Shown here one piece after another: positions 34,476-47,565 of a stretch of 64,000 bases of DNA. Source of the DNA: Puccinellia tenuiflora (Eukaryota > Streptophyta > Magnoliopsida > Poales > Poaceae); NCBI GenBank assembly GCA_012064385.1, contig QRDG01001520.1, positions 558,001 through 622,000 on the forward strand. The letters are read 5' to 3'. Every line of letters starts with the position of its first letter. The stretch's first letter is position 1. A program made the translations under genes and the position numbers. The notes under the pieces are model-generated. The model had not been told where the DNA came from, did not search any database, and worked only from the letters and a program-made list of their open reading frames with translations.

Positions 34476-37400
34476 CTACTTCTTTTCTGCCCGTGGATCG
34501 TTTTTACTTGCGGCCAGCTGAAGCTGCTCAATTTGTTGGCCCAATCTCAGCTGTACGCTGACTTGACTTATGCTGGCGTCAGCCTTCATGATCACCTGCT
34601 CGGCTTGCTTTGCGATGTCCATCGCATCCCTTCCAAGTTTAATGATGGAGATGGACACAGGGTTAGAATAAATACAAAATTGGAGCTTTGGGTTTGGAGG
34701 TTAAGGCTTGATTACCGAATCAAAATTTCTGGAGACATTGAAACTTGGACCTGAAGCAACACACGTCCTTGCAAGTAATGCAGCACTAGATGTTCAAGGG
34801 ACATTTTCTGCATCAAATCATGGTTTTGGGTCGTACATGAGAATTCTCATTACAGTAGTAAAAAAAACTATTTGAAGCAGACATATATTCCAGTCAATAA
34901 GTTCGAAGTGTAATCAGTGAAACAGAACTTCACAGCATTTATTTCATGTCTTGTAGCTAGATTCTATGAACCAACCAGAGTTGCTGCCAAAACCTCATTC
35001 AAGTCACATTGTTATAATTCTACACTCATCATTTCACTAATCTTTTTTGCATCTTCTGTGTTCCTATTAACCTCATCCCAGAGCTACTAACTGTTAATAA
35101 TCAATTCATGGAGAAAAAAACTATTTACCTTTGGAAAATGAGAGGAAATTATATCAGAGACGATAGTTTCTGCACTTTGTTGCCGCGGAATAGAGTCTGA
35201 GTTTCTTCTCCCCAAATTCTCCAAAATCCTTTTCTTGTCCATGTTAGCACCCATTGAATATGACGGGTCTGCAATTTGTGTACTTCAGAAATGTTCCAGT
35301 TGAGGGTTTCACACAGTTGTATAACTACACCACAGACCAAGTTTCAGGTTTAAAGATTAAACCTAATGACATCTAAGAAAGTTGGGAACTGTAGTAGCCT
35401 ATTAGGAACTGAGGCTGTAAAATGGATATAAACATGCATAATGCTGCCACAGCTACATCATAGTTGATAACATAAGTTCTGGATGCACAGAAAAATGATA
35501 ACTAATCCCAACGATGCATGTAGTGTAGAACATGATGAAGTGCAAAATGCAGTAGTTCTGTTATTGGACACTGGCCAGTTCCACATTACAGGTGCAATAT
35601 ATATAGAGACCATTCAGTTTTGATGGTGCAGGTTACCTATATGTATGAAAACTTCAGCAACTTGATTATGCGTTTTTTGTATATGATGACGGACAGTTTC
35701 CCCGATATCATGTGCTGCACTGACACTCAAGAAAGGATGTACCTGCAATACAATGAATATCATGATCAGGTTAAGAATATTTAAAATTTATCTGATTTAG
35801 TACTGCGCACCTAAGTGCCCTCTACACAATCATCATGGTTCTAGACTTCTAGTATTGAAAAAAAACTCGCACAAACAAAATAAATCACACTGCTATGTAC
35901 CTCAATATGCACATCAAGATACAAGGAGGTCCCAGCTTTCCTTCCCCTCAACCGATGGCACCCCTAGCATTATGTCAAGAACTTCAATTTTGTGACTTAA
36001 GGGTCACAAGTATACAAAAGCATACTGATGTGGAGAAAAATGTAACTTCAGGGAGTAGCTAATATTGTACCTTTACACCATCAACTTTCACAATTGTTTC
36101 CTTGATTGGTTCTAGAAGTGAAGGATCAACAGCTGCATCAACAAGTTCTAGTGTACTGCAAGTTAAATTTGGAAAACCGTCACATCGAATAGCAACATAA
36201 AACTGCAAGATTCATGTATACTGAACTGAACAAGAATATAGTCTGTTTAGCTGCAAATCTTTGTTTCGGTTGATTTACTGCAGCCAACTTTACATCATGT
36301 CAAGTAGACAAGAAAACAATGATCCTAGTAGTCTTATCAAAGAAGAAGTGAGCACATTGCTCGTATATTTTCCTTCCAACTTTAAAAAGCTACCCCTTGA
36401 TTAGGACATTTCAGAAGGCACAGAGTATAAAGCACTAAATATGGAAAAACATACGCAAATGTCTATAAGCACAGATTACTAACAAAACATCCAGAACTTC
36501 AATAATTAAAAATATCCCTTGAGAATAAAATCTGCTTGATTAGAAATTAGTACTCCCTCCGATCCGGATTAAATGTCGCTGGAAATGAACTGCGGACGTA
36601 TAACTTCATAGTATAACTCCCGATAGTTATTTGGGATCAGAGGTAGTATTTATATATGATTAAACTACAGAACGGCCAGGTTCAACTGAAGCAGCTTGAC
36701 AGACCTAAAATAGTTACCTCTCATATCCTGTCTGAACACCAGCTTTAAGAATCATGCCTGAGACAACAAGCCCAGCTAGTGGATCAAGATAAGGTAATCC
36801 AACAATGGAGCCACCTGTAATTTGTTTGAAGCGAAGATAAACAGAGTATTACAAAATCACGTTTATCCGCAAATGTACTGTAAGTAAACGTCATCTTCAG
36901 ATGAAATTCACAAACTAAGAAGTTGCTTAGCATAACAACACAAAATGATGCACCTATTTCACGATCAGGCCTCGTAGAGCTCTACTTCAAATATATAAAC
37001 AACTTTCTAAGTTCACACTCTAAACATGAATTCATGGTGTTATTTCTTACTCGAGGCTCAAAATTGCAATGAACCAACCATTCATGTTCGAAGAATGTGA
37101 CACAAACTTTCCTTCTAAAGAAATTGAAGTTCAAGCATCATTAAAGGTCTTACCTACACCTACTAGGGCAACAACAGATGAAATAGCATCCGCACGATGG
37201 TGCCATGCATTAGCTTTCATCAGCCCGCTCCCTTCCTTTTCGCCAGCTCTTTTCGTAATCCAATACAGCCTGTAATTCCAGTTAAAAACTTGACAACACT
37301 CGAACAATCCTCTGATGAAATTATGATGTGATAATTATCTGTACAAGAAATTAAATTCATACTAAAACAAATAATCACAAGGAAATCCTGATACGGATGT

Positions 37401-39927
37401 AAAAATGGCTGGGAATTTATCATTATGATAGCAACAATATAACAGAATATATGGTCTGTCTAAGCTACACACATAGTAATCTAGATGAATAAATTTCTAC
37501 TTTCAAGCTACGTATCTTCCATCAACAAAGGCAGCAAACAGCACTTATGGCTACAAAACAAAAGAGCAATGTACTACACAGAATTTCTAATTATTTAACC
37601 TTGTTTTTTATTTTTTTTAGTATTAAGAAATCCTCAACAAACTTATATACAGATTTGACCCTTTGGGCTACGTCATGGATTATGTCCCAAACCAAACCAA
37701 GAGATGGCATTTTATCATCCCAGGCCCGGCGTGCAAGCAGCGTGGCAGTGTGGTTTTGGGACTCACATGCCAGTAGTGTTGCCAAAAAAAAGGTTAGAAC
37801 TTGAAAATAAGTTTCATATGAGGTTATTCATGTAAATGTTAGTAAAAAATCGGCTGTGTGAGATGGTCAAATCTAACATAAAACAGAACACAAGAATTTT
37901 TCTTTGGTACACTCATAAAATCTAGCGAAAAGAAAACAAGTGAACAATCTGTCCGGCTGCAAATCATGAACATGAGATCGTCAAATTTAATAGAAAGCGG
38001 AAAATATGATGCAATGCTTTATAACATTATCCACATACCCTTCTTTGATAGATATTGCTAATGTTGTCATACTCAATGCAAGGACTGGATGTTCCAAATC
38101 TAATGCATGATTATGCCCACCACTACCATGGTTGTGAGATGTGCTGCCGATTATATCAGGAGCAGAAGAAATAACTCCCTGAAATAAGCAGTTCATTACA
38201 TGAAGTCCATGTACATAATAATGTCCAACCGGAATAACCGCCATCAGAAACCATCCATCCATTGTCAAAACCAAAAGATATACCAAGCAACGAATGATAT
38301 TACTTCAATAATAAATGATGCATGATCTTTTTAATGAGAAGTAATAGACCTGAAGAACTTCAAAAGAATGCCAGGCAATCCCACCTGCAGTAACCAACAA
38401 CATACTTGAAATTCCAAGAGCTCCTAAACTCTCGAACTTTCCATGACCTGGAATGGAGAGGAAATGATGATAAGTAAACCTTCAACGTTTTGTGGACACA
38501 AGGAAAGAATGTGATAACAAAATGAGGTTGTTATATGTATTCTCTACTACAAGTCTACAATGGAGGGGCATACATGATACAAGTAAAACGTTAGAAGCAG
38601 TAGCATAATGCACTTTCCTGTGTATTATTCTTCCGGCATGTGGTATGAACATAGAGCATGCATGTAGGTGCAATGGTCCAAGTTCACAAACAGCAACAGC
38701 TTGCATGTTTTTGAGGCGACAAAGCTTACATGTTACATATGAAAGATCGCTGTTCTCTTCCGACCACTGATTTTGTAAAATCAAGCAGTAATTAATACTT
38801 GGATCAAGCCCATACTCTGAACTCTAATTTTTCTTAATTAGCTTAACACACTTAACGCGAAAGATAGTAAATATCCTATGTCAGCGATGTACATACATTA
38901 TTTTAAGGAATAAAACAAAGATTATATAGCTACGTACGATACATGTTTGGACTGGAAAATTAGCTCACAAATTTGTAAACGTGCTTATTTCATATTCCAA
39001 CATATGCTTTCCAGCTCTCTTGCCCGTTCTCATCCACTCCCACCTTCAAAAGCCCAGTTGTCTCCCAACACACTAGCCCACACAATTAATCGTAAATGTG
39101 AAGCATGGAAGAACTCTTGGTGAATTTATCTGGAGTTACTTCTTCCGTCTGGATTCCTTATTAGTTTTATAGTATGGCTTTTGCGTGTATCAGAAATCGA
39201 AATCAGCTGAGTTGTGTGGAACTATGGAAACATGAACCCCAATTGTGGATTTCCTTTTGAGGGAGAGTGCAGTCTCTCGTGTACCTGCACAATTGTTCTC
39301 CTCTGAGAAAGTGCAGCTACACATTTAACTAGATTGTTCACCGCCTCTGAGTTAATCCTAGTAAATCAGCAGAAGACGAAGCTTTAAATTCTGCACATCC
39401 ATTCCAGAAATCCGGCCACATACTGACGAGGAATCGGGAGCAGAGAAGATAGGGAACTGACCATAGGGATGATCCTTGTCTCTGGGAGCCTTGGCCGCCT
39501 TGTACGACAGCAGAGCCACCCCGCTGAGCACCTGCACAGCTCAAAATCCTGCGGAATTAGCACCAATTAAGCAAATCGCAGCACGCTTGTTTCGGGGACG
39601 TACAATGTCAGAGAGGGAGTGGGCTGCATCGGCGGTGATGGCCGTGCTGCCGGAGAGGTAGCCGGTGATGGCTTTCCCTACGGTGAGGAAGACGTCGGCG
39701 GCGAGTCCCAGCCGGAAGATCTTCTCAGACGCCTCGCTGCTATCCTCGCCGTGGTGGTGGGAGTGGCCCCCGTGGCCGCGGGCGGGGACGAGCCAGCAGT
39801 GGCCGCCGCTTTGGCCGCCCAGAGGGGCGAGCACGCGGCGGGCGCAGGATGGGGAGAGGTGTGGCGCACGGCGGGAGGAGGCGGCTCGGGCGATGCCGCC
39901 GGCGAGGTGGGCGAGGCGGAAGCCCAT
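34476..39927 (-). CDS. MTP6: Cation diffusion facilitator metal transporter, MTP6-like, 12 exons, 494 aa
   Basis: Membrane transporter that exports divalent metals (Zn/Fe group) by proton exchange. Exons (minus): 39927-39604, 39531-39462, 38447-38350, 38178-38039, 37269-37154, 36814-36718, 36155-36071, 35963-35901, 35742-35637, 35268-35129, 34807-34716, 34629-34476. All introns are GT-AG; CDS 1,485 nt. The family's paired HxxxD metal sites are intact: HSLSD at 103-107 and HHRAD at 234-238. His-rich stretches (GHGGHSHHHG at 51-60, HNHGSGGHNH at about 179-188) may bind metal. The first 50 residues are Arg/Ala/Ser-rich without acidic residues, like an organelle presequence; mitochondria are the recalled site for plant MTP6. 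The C-terminal cytoplasmic domain follows. Its 3' end lies 10 kb from the 3' end of the SANT gene. Confidence 0.95.
36553..36646. mobile_element. Degenerate Stowaway MITE in an MTP intron, TSD TA
   Basis: It starts CTCCCTCCGATCCGGATTAA and ends TTTGGGATCAGAGGTAG, imperfect inverted copies, flanked by TA on both sides (36551-36552, 36647-36648). At 94 bp it sits in the intron between MTP exons 6 and 7 and does not touch splice sites. Confidence 0.8.
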
Positions 39928-40231
39928 TCACGGAAAGGGGAGAGGAAGAGTGCCTTTGTGCTCTGCCGACGAGAGCTGTTCTGGTTTTCCGGATCCTTCG
40001 TTGGTTGGTACAGTACATTCGTTGCCGGTTTACCTTTACTCCTTCCAGTTTCGCCGGCAACTTGCCCTGGATACTTTTTTTTCTTTCTCAATTCTCTCAC
40101 GATTTGTTGGAGGACAAATTTTGCTATGGCAATTGTAGATCCATAGTAGAACTGCAACAAGCTCGTTTGAGATTATTGAATCTAAGCTGAGTTTGAGATT
40201 ATCAGCTGGCCTAATTTTCTTGAGAATCTCA
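39928..40231 (-). promoter_or_regulatory. Probable 5' UTR and promoter of the MTP gene
   Basis: This is the 300 bp upstream of the MTP start codon, up to the LINE insertion. It is mixed in composition with T-runs near 40075-40090. No clear TATA was identified. The LINE lies 320 bp from the start codon and may have displaced distal promoter elements. Confidence 0.4.
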
Positions 40232-40246
40232 AGCTGAACTTTAAAG

Positions 40247-41278
40247 TTTTTTTTTAAATAAGTCAAAAGATTTACCATTTTCATTAATTAAGAAGGAGGT
40301 TTTTAGAAGTCCTACAAACCTTGTCGCGGCAAACGGCTGGCATTACATTACTCAAGGCTTTGGCCCCGACGAGGCTCTACATAGTCATTTCGTCTTTAAT
40401 CTTTGTGACAAGCATGTTAACGATCGACGAGTGGTTTCGAAACACCCTTACATTGTGCTCGTTCCAAATCTCCCACGAGACAAGCATGGCGAGAGTGGCC
40501 ATGGCCTTGCCATACGGTCCCTTCTTGTGGATCACGTTTGTCAACCAATCCTTGACGGTGTGAATGGCACGCCAATCGCTTGGCATGCTATCATGGAGTT
40601 CCAACCATGTCTTCAAAGATAACCAAATGCGGGTGGTGAAGTGACATTTGAAGAGGAGATGGGCGGCCGTCTCTTGCACTTAGTTGTAATTTGCAAAGCT
40701 TACAATGTACACAATTTGACCACACCCTTCGGGTTAGCCTATCCGGCATCCATACACGGTTTTGGAGGATCAACCAAGTAAAAAAAATGCACTTAGGAGG
40801 GGCCCAAGGTTTCCAAACTAAGTCGGGCATCAACGAGGCAGCGTGGCCTAAAAATTGCATCTTGTAGGCCGATTGGGACGAGTATAGACCATTATTGTTG
40901 AGCTTCCAGAGGATTGTATCCAGGGTGTCATGATGGAGTTGGACGCCGTCAATCATCCCCCAAAGGTTGACGAATTGGGCAATATGCTCCATGGAGAGGC
41001 CATCTTGAGTGTTGATTTGCGAGACCCAAAAGTTGTTTTCCAATGCCTTACACACCGTGATGCTTCTCTTTTTTGAGAGGTCAAAGACAAGAGGAGCAAT
41101 GTCCTTCAGCCTCCTTCCAAAGCCACACCAAACTTTGCTTTCTCCCCACGATCATGCGGGGTACAAGGGGTCCCAAGATTCATCCACGGCTTCATGCCGT
41201 CCCTTCATTGGAACCAAAGCCATCTCATACGCAGGGCCGATGCAAACATGTTGAGGTTTAAGATCCCCAAACCTCCAT
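40247..41278 (-). mobile_element. 5'-truncated LINE (non-LTR retrotransposon), 15-bp TSD
   Basis: On the minus strand it starts within the end of the reverse transcriptase ORF (GGLGILNLNMFASALRMRWLWF). It continues through a zinc-binding zf-RVT tail (WKPWAPPKCIFFTWLI... ETAAHLLFKCHFTTRIW) and ends with AATTAATGAAAATGG..., then an A-run (T-run on plus at 40247-40255). Target duplications AGCTGAACT(T/C)TAAAG lie at 40232-40246 and 41279-41293 (14 of 15 bases equal). Frameshifts and stops break the ORF. It sits between the MTP promoter and the 3' end of the JmjC gene. Confidence 0.88.
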
Positions 41279-41293
41279 AGCTGAACTCTAAAG

Positions 41294-41719
41294 TTGCAAC
41301 CTGATTGCCGGACGAATCGCCCTTTAACGAGAGCAAAATAGTGCCAATCTCTAGATTATCCAATCAAAATTCATTTGAAAACATTAGCAGAGAAGTCCCA
41401 AAATTTTCTTCAAAATAGCGGAGGTGTGGCCGTTATCTCACTTGTCTGGCTCGGATAAAATGCTGGTCCAGTAAACCTCATTGTATTACTTAAATTGCTA
41501 CACATATTATTTTGTTTACATGAGGCCCCATCCGTTACCGTTAGTCCTAAACCCACAATATACAGGTGAAGTCAACGCTATCTGACAGAAACTAGAAGGT
41601 GTGAATGTGTTCCTTTCAAAAGACACCATATGATACATGTACAATTTGCTGTATCTACTTCACATGGGTTTCAATCTTGAATCCCGCGCATCAGAATTTT
41701 CCCCAGAACTTGTAGAATC
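41294..41719. other. Gene-flanking sequence downstream of the JmjC gene
   Basis: AT-rich non-coding sequence, expected to contain the 3' UTR and poly(A) region of the JmjC gene on the minus strand. No repeat or element was recognised. Confidence 0.45.
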
Positions 41720-44700
41720 TCAACCACAAGATACCTTCCGTTGTTTGGTAACTCTGGCCAAGTTCTCCGAAACTGCCCGGGTTAGGTTCTGATCCTCAAA
41801 TCTGACATCTAGATTAAACCTGACAAAGGACACTGGTTATATAAGCTACATAAAACTAAAGACATATAATTCTTTTTAAGAATAATAAGGTGACAATGCT
41901 CAGTAATTCAATGCTATAAGACAACAAAATAAATAAGTGCACCTACTTGGGATCGAGGGTTATTTTCTGAATTTCTCTGACAGCAGAACTTGCTGCATAT
42001 AAAGAGATCTTTCCTACCTGCATGTGAGATGACAAAACACGTAAGGTTCTTTTTTGTTCCAAATGGTATGTGTGATGCGCATAAAGCAACTGATCAGGAT
42101 CACCAGCTCAGTTGTGAGGTACCTCGAGCATCTTCAGTTTTGCATCATGATGGTTTGGCAGGCAGCGTATCTCTTGGCCCATTCGAGCTGACTCCCGCAA
42201 ACTCTCAGGTGACAAAAAATCAAGAGCCAATTGAACCGTAGACTGTTTTAACAGAAGACAATGTAAACTATAGTTGCATGCGATGAACCATTTCAAACAG
42301 TTCATCCAAAGAAGTCAGATTCAGTATAGCAGCCCGAGATGCTGCAAAAGCATTAGAAGCATACCTGCAGATTTTTCACTTGGAAAGGACAGCCAGCTGG
42401 AACAAAAACAGCCTCGCCAACATGTTGTTGAAATGTCCAAGGTTCAATTCCTGTAAGAACGTCCAAATATAATTACGCATAAGTTAAAACCACATGAACA
42501 AGATGTGGCTAAATTCATTAGCCTGGCTCCTATCAAAGATGACTAGCACACTGCTCCAAATATCAGGTTGGGACTTCCCAATAAGCAAGATCTAGCAAGC
42601 AGACATTTGGTTGTTCGCTTCGAGCAAATAACTGGTAGGAGTTTCGTTCATTGGTTCAGTGGAAATTTGAACAGCACATCATCTGCTTGCTTTAGTATTG
42701 CAACAGAGTATTAACGATGCCCGAGTCTGAGAAGTTGGCAAAGTACATGAAATAAGATGCTACGGTGCATCAGTGCAACTAATACATCTGCCAACTTAGA
42801 AGTAAGAATAAGCATTATCTCTTGTACTTACCATATTGATCCTTCAATACCCTTTTATGATGCTCGTTGAGATAGACAGCTTGATCATAAATAGGATGTT
42901 TGACCTGCAACCAAAGGAATAGTATCCTCAAACAGATCTGACAAAGATAGGTCAGCAAAAATTGATACGGAGTAGTCAGAAGTAATTACAGAGAGCATCG
43001 CCTGACTGCTAACTGTAAGTTCTTGCCAGTTAGAAGCTAAATATTTATTTAGCAACGGCAGATCCTGCCTACGGAAGACATCCCAAAGAGCACCAGGCCG
43101 AGATCTTTCTGAACCATTAGCTTTTGGTTTCTGTGAGTGTGATGGACTCGATAACTCAGCAGAAGAGCCTTCAGGACCACCGGTGTGTTCAGGTGATCTT
43201 TCCCCCATATCCAGATTCAAGTTTTGCACAGGTGCATGAGCATTTACATGTACTGTAATCCCATTCGCAATCCGTTCAGAACGATCAGGTTGTAGCCCCT
43301 TGGGACATAGGTTAAGCACTTCAGCTGTATGCATTAACATATGTACCTACATGTGGAAACATATAGCATTAGCTACGTGTTGCTTTAGTTGTATTTTATT
43401 CGCTTAGCGAGTTGCCAATAAACAGATCATGACATCAGCCAATGTTCGCTGGTAAAACAAATGTTTGACTCCAATGAAATGAAAAGAAAATTAAAGTGTA
43501 AATATAGCAGAAGGCCAACTTACCACATCACCCATCTTAATCATCAGATTTGTCACTGAATCGCCCTTATCAGGTTCTTGCTGCCTTCCATATGCAATAA
43601 CCAGCTTCAGACCTACTTCAGACTGTAGGGTGTCTGAGGGTAACTTAGCAATGAGATTAAGGAAACCCCACTTTGAATGGATAAAATCAACTAACGGAAA
43701 ATTGACAATAAATTCTGGTCGCTGGCATAACAGAAACTCCTCTAATACACTCGCTGGGGGCCACTCTTTCAATTTCAGCATCATTAACTTGCCGTCTTCA
43801 CTCTTGTGACCATCTGAATAACCTTTGATGAATTGGTTAAGCTTGATATGCACCTGAACAAATTTTCCAAAATAAAGATTTTAGGATGGCCAAAGTACAC
43901 AAAGTCTTTTCAGTTTTTTACTTTATTTTTCTTTTTCCACTTCTCCACTCAAAATTATAGGAAGGGGTAATGATGGTTGAGAAATCCTTGTACAAATAAA
44001 AAGTAACTGTCACCACCAACACTTCTTGTTTGGCAAAAGTTATGCTTCTTACAGTCAATAATTTCGTACTCAAAGCAGACTAGCAATAGCAATAAAAGCA
44101 TTAGTGTGACACTTTGGACTATATAAATAGAAGCCACAATGATAAAATCATTTCAAACAGAACTTTTACCTAAATAGATAAACTAGTAACTAGCACTCCC
44201 TGCTTACCTCTGATTGGTTTGAGCAGTCCACAGCTTTGACTATGGCATTTTCATCCATTTTTTCTTCCATGATCTCCTGGATTCCTCGCCAAATACTTAA
44301 TGGGTCCCAGCTTGATGATAAAGAAGGCTCAAATGCATTCCTAATTATTACAGGCTCCCCATTTATCCAGTGTTTACGAAAATGGACAATGCCCTCATAT
44401 TTTAAATTCTCTAATACAGGAGAGTACACAGAGTTCCCACTGTTTGAACATTTTGAGAGACCGAGGCTATGCTGGCCAGTTGAGTCCAATCTTCCGCCAG
44501 CATTGCAGGATGAGCATCCAGTCTCTAAATCATCTGCTTTGCAACCATTCACCATTTCTTGAGAACTCTTTACAAGCTTACTGATCCAGTTAATTTTGAA
44601 TATTCGCCTTAATACCAACTTTGAGGAGCCGCAACCACCAGCCTCATGAGGCCCACAAGTGATGCTGCCATCATTGTTGACTCTCCATGTAGGGAATAAA

Positions 44701-47565
44701 GACCTGATGCCAACATCATTCACATCTATTGGCTGTGGGAACAACTTATTGTTTACATTAGCTGCAGATGGTTCCAGTCTTGCTCTGTTGCTCAACATAT
44801 CTTTGTTTCTATTTACAATGTGATCTTTACCTTCAGCATATTCTTCCTTGACTACATTCGTCTGAGATCCCCTAATGTCTCGACAACAGTCAAGGCATAA
44901 ATCGAACAAACATCTTGGACAGTGTCGGTGATAATCAAAAACTGGCACTTTGCAGAAGTCACTGCAAAAGAAGGGCAATTTATGTTGTTACACTATTACT
45001 ACAGGCTTAAAATTATATTGTAAGAATAAGAAAATTCCAATGATAAGAGCAACACATAGAAGAATAAAAAGGCAGTACCAACACATCTGCTCATCAGAAT
45101 TCATCTTTGCCCTGACAATGTCCATCTTGGGCCCTATCATATAGAATATGTTATGGTAGTGTTTGAAAGAAGCGAACTTACACAAAGGAAGATAAGAGGG
45201 AAACAGAAGTACCATAAGCTCTTGTTTCAACACCTATTTCAAAGCATTGGTCGGAGTATATCTGCTTCAGCACTGGAAGAACATATGCCAAAATGCTATG
45301 AAGATATCTCAACTTATCTACAACAGATATCTCTTGCACCCTAGCCTTAAAAAACAAAAAGATGTGTTACATTGAGAAAATTCAGTAGAGCATATAAGTC
45401 AAATACATTGAAACAGAAAAGGAAGAAAAAATCTCAACAGAGACTAGGGTTTGTTTGGCTGGATGTTACATATTGAGACACCAAGTTGGCTTACTTGTTG
45501 TGGCCAACAAACTGATGGCCACACCTTAGGCTATGTATGGCAAAAAAAAAGTGCCAACGACATGTGGAGCGTTGCTAAAATAGTGGTAGTACATGCTACG
45601 AGTTTGGCAAAGAACCAAACACTAGAGTAAGAAATTAAAAGCTGGCTAACAGTTGTGTCGCCCAACCAAACATGCCCTACATACCTTAATTAAGTTGTCT
45701 CCTTGTAAGCAAACTTTGCAGTTACAAATTCCACGACATGCTGGACAAACCTTTCGAATATCATCTACTGCAATGTCAGAGTACCTACATTACACATTCT
45801 ATTAGTAAAGAATACAATAGTACGTGCATAGCCATGTCTACAAGTCTAAATGACCAAATATACACACTGTACAAATGCAAGGTGGCAACATACAAAAATT
45901 GTTAATGTCCTAATCAAGTCTAACCAACAGTCACGAAAAGAAGGTGTTGTCTTGACAACGGAACGGAAATCATCGTTAATCTACAGTTAAATATTTATAA
46001 AACCTAGCGAACTTAACATTGTAAAAGTATTTTCAAAGTCGAGTGCACTTGTATCATTTCATATGATCAATCAAAATAGCCACAAGATGTTGTTGATCAA
46101 AAGTCAGATGGCTCGACAGAACAGTTCCCACGGTTACACTTTTTGGTGGCTACAGGGAGTGTATGTCAAGAGCAAACATAGAGCACTGAAATTCAAAATT
46201 CAGATGGCTCGACCGAACAGTTCCCATAGTGACACTTTTTTAGACTACACGGCATACCTGTAAAGAGCAAACATAGAGGCATAGAGCCTTTAACCTCTAT
46301 GCAACAGAATATATTTTTCCCCATTTAGCCAGCTCAAAGAGCAGGAAACTTAGCTGTCAGTCTGTCACTCTCACTGTCGAGAACACCTATCTATCCTCCC
46401 AGCTCTGCTAACATTACCCTTAGCAACTTTTTTCAATATGCACCTAGCCATCAGAGCATGCTCCGATGCTCCCACTGATCCCTTCCAATATACTAACCGC
46501 AGAGTTCTTATTTCTTGACTTCCGTTGTCCACATCATTACCGTCAACTTTGATCGCAATTCCAGTTCTTTGATAGTGGTCTCTCCAGCAAATCAGCAGTG
46601 TGCCACATTTTTATTGTTTGTTAGTTGATACTTTGTAGATATACTTGGGTGTAATCGGACAATGATTCTCTTTTGAGCTAGTTCTTGAGAAAATCAGAAG
46701 GATCATAGAAAAAAACATTTTGTGTGGTTTGTGAACAATAACTTTGCATTGATATAAACCGAGGTAATGATTAATTTAGTATTTAAAAGGTCAAAGCAGC
46801 AATAATTCCCTAGAGTGGTTCCTATAACAAGTGCTTTACTGTAGGTAGGATGTCATTGTTTTTCAATCAATCAAGAATTGCAGTCAAGTGTAAAACTGTA
46901 GTACAGGCCACACCGCCACATACCATCTCGAGATGCAATCGCTGCAGTACCCCCTCCTGTCGCAGCTGTTGCACCATACGGCATCCGCACTCGTGCGGCA
47001 TTGGTGGCAACTCGTCTTCACGGTGGCAGTGCTGCAAGCTTGCAGCCCTACCGAGGCTCTCCCAACAAGCTCCTACAGTCGTCAGACGCGAATCAACATC
47101 CAATCCAACCAAAAACAAGAAAATAGATAGTACTAAAACCAACTGACTTACCGCGGCGGTGATAGCATTGTTGAGGGGCAGGCCGTGCACGACGTTCCGC
47201 GCCGTGGGCTCCGCCACGTAGACGGGCTCCCCGACGACTCTGCCGTACAGCGGCCTGGCGACGGCCATGGGCACGGCGGAGGGGGGCAGGTCGGCGTCGG
47301 AGTCGGTGGCGGCGTCGTCGTCGTCGTCCTGGCGGGGCGCGGCGGCGTAGGAGGAGGAGGCGGCGTTGGCGGCGTAGGGAGAGGAGGGGGAGGAGCCGGA
47401 GGACCTGCGGAGCGTGGCGCGCAAGGCGGAGGAGGCGGCGCGCTTCTTGGCCTGGACGTAGTGCTTCTCGCAGACGGTCTTGTCGGGCATGGAGGGCGCG
47501 CTGCAGCGCCACTGCTTGCCGTCGGAGCGCTTGCAGCGGAGGTCCTCCGGCAGGGCGTCCATCAT
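41720..47565 (-). CDS. JMJ24: JMJ24-like WRC/RING/JmjC protein, 13 exons, 913 aa, JmjC predicted inactive
   Basis: Exons (minus): 47565-47152, 47072-46924, 45784-45685, 45345-45213, 45133-45079, 44961-44208, 43853-43524, 43346-42990, 42904-42832, 42450-42365, 42242-42123, 42017-41947, 41819-41720. GT-AG introns; CDS 2,742 nt. Residues 1-45 are a WRC-type motif (LRCKRSDGKQWRC... then VCEKHY). Residues 160-216 are a Cys-rich RING/4CXXC finger (CHQC, CNSC, CSDC, CPAC, CNCKVC), and a second Cys/His cluster lies at about 281-310. The JmjC domain spans about 500-840. Where active KDM3 enzymes have HxD and a distal His, this protein has M639-I-K641 and F811, so iron binding should be lost. Arabidopsis JMJ24 is recalled as a RING E3-type regulator of CMT3 without demethylase activity, which fits. 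Two adjacent ATGs open the gene (47565, 47562). Confidence 0.95.
45447..45677. mobile_element. MITE-like insertion in a JmjC intron
   Basis: The left end GGGTTTGTTTGGCTGGATG and right end (reverse complement GGGCATGTTTGGTTGGGCG) are inverted copies, with TA on both sides. It has no coding potential. It lies in the intron between exons 3 and 4, starting 8 bp from the exon 3 donor, so it has replaced almost all of the original 5' part of the intron. Confidence 0.65.

Noticed and set aside
39619..40190. Several open frames of 110-175 codons on the plus strand and in other frames
   Set aside because: They are shadows of MTP exon 1 and its GC-rich leader. The minus-strand frame carries the transporter motifs and correct splice sites.
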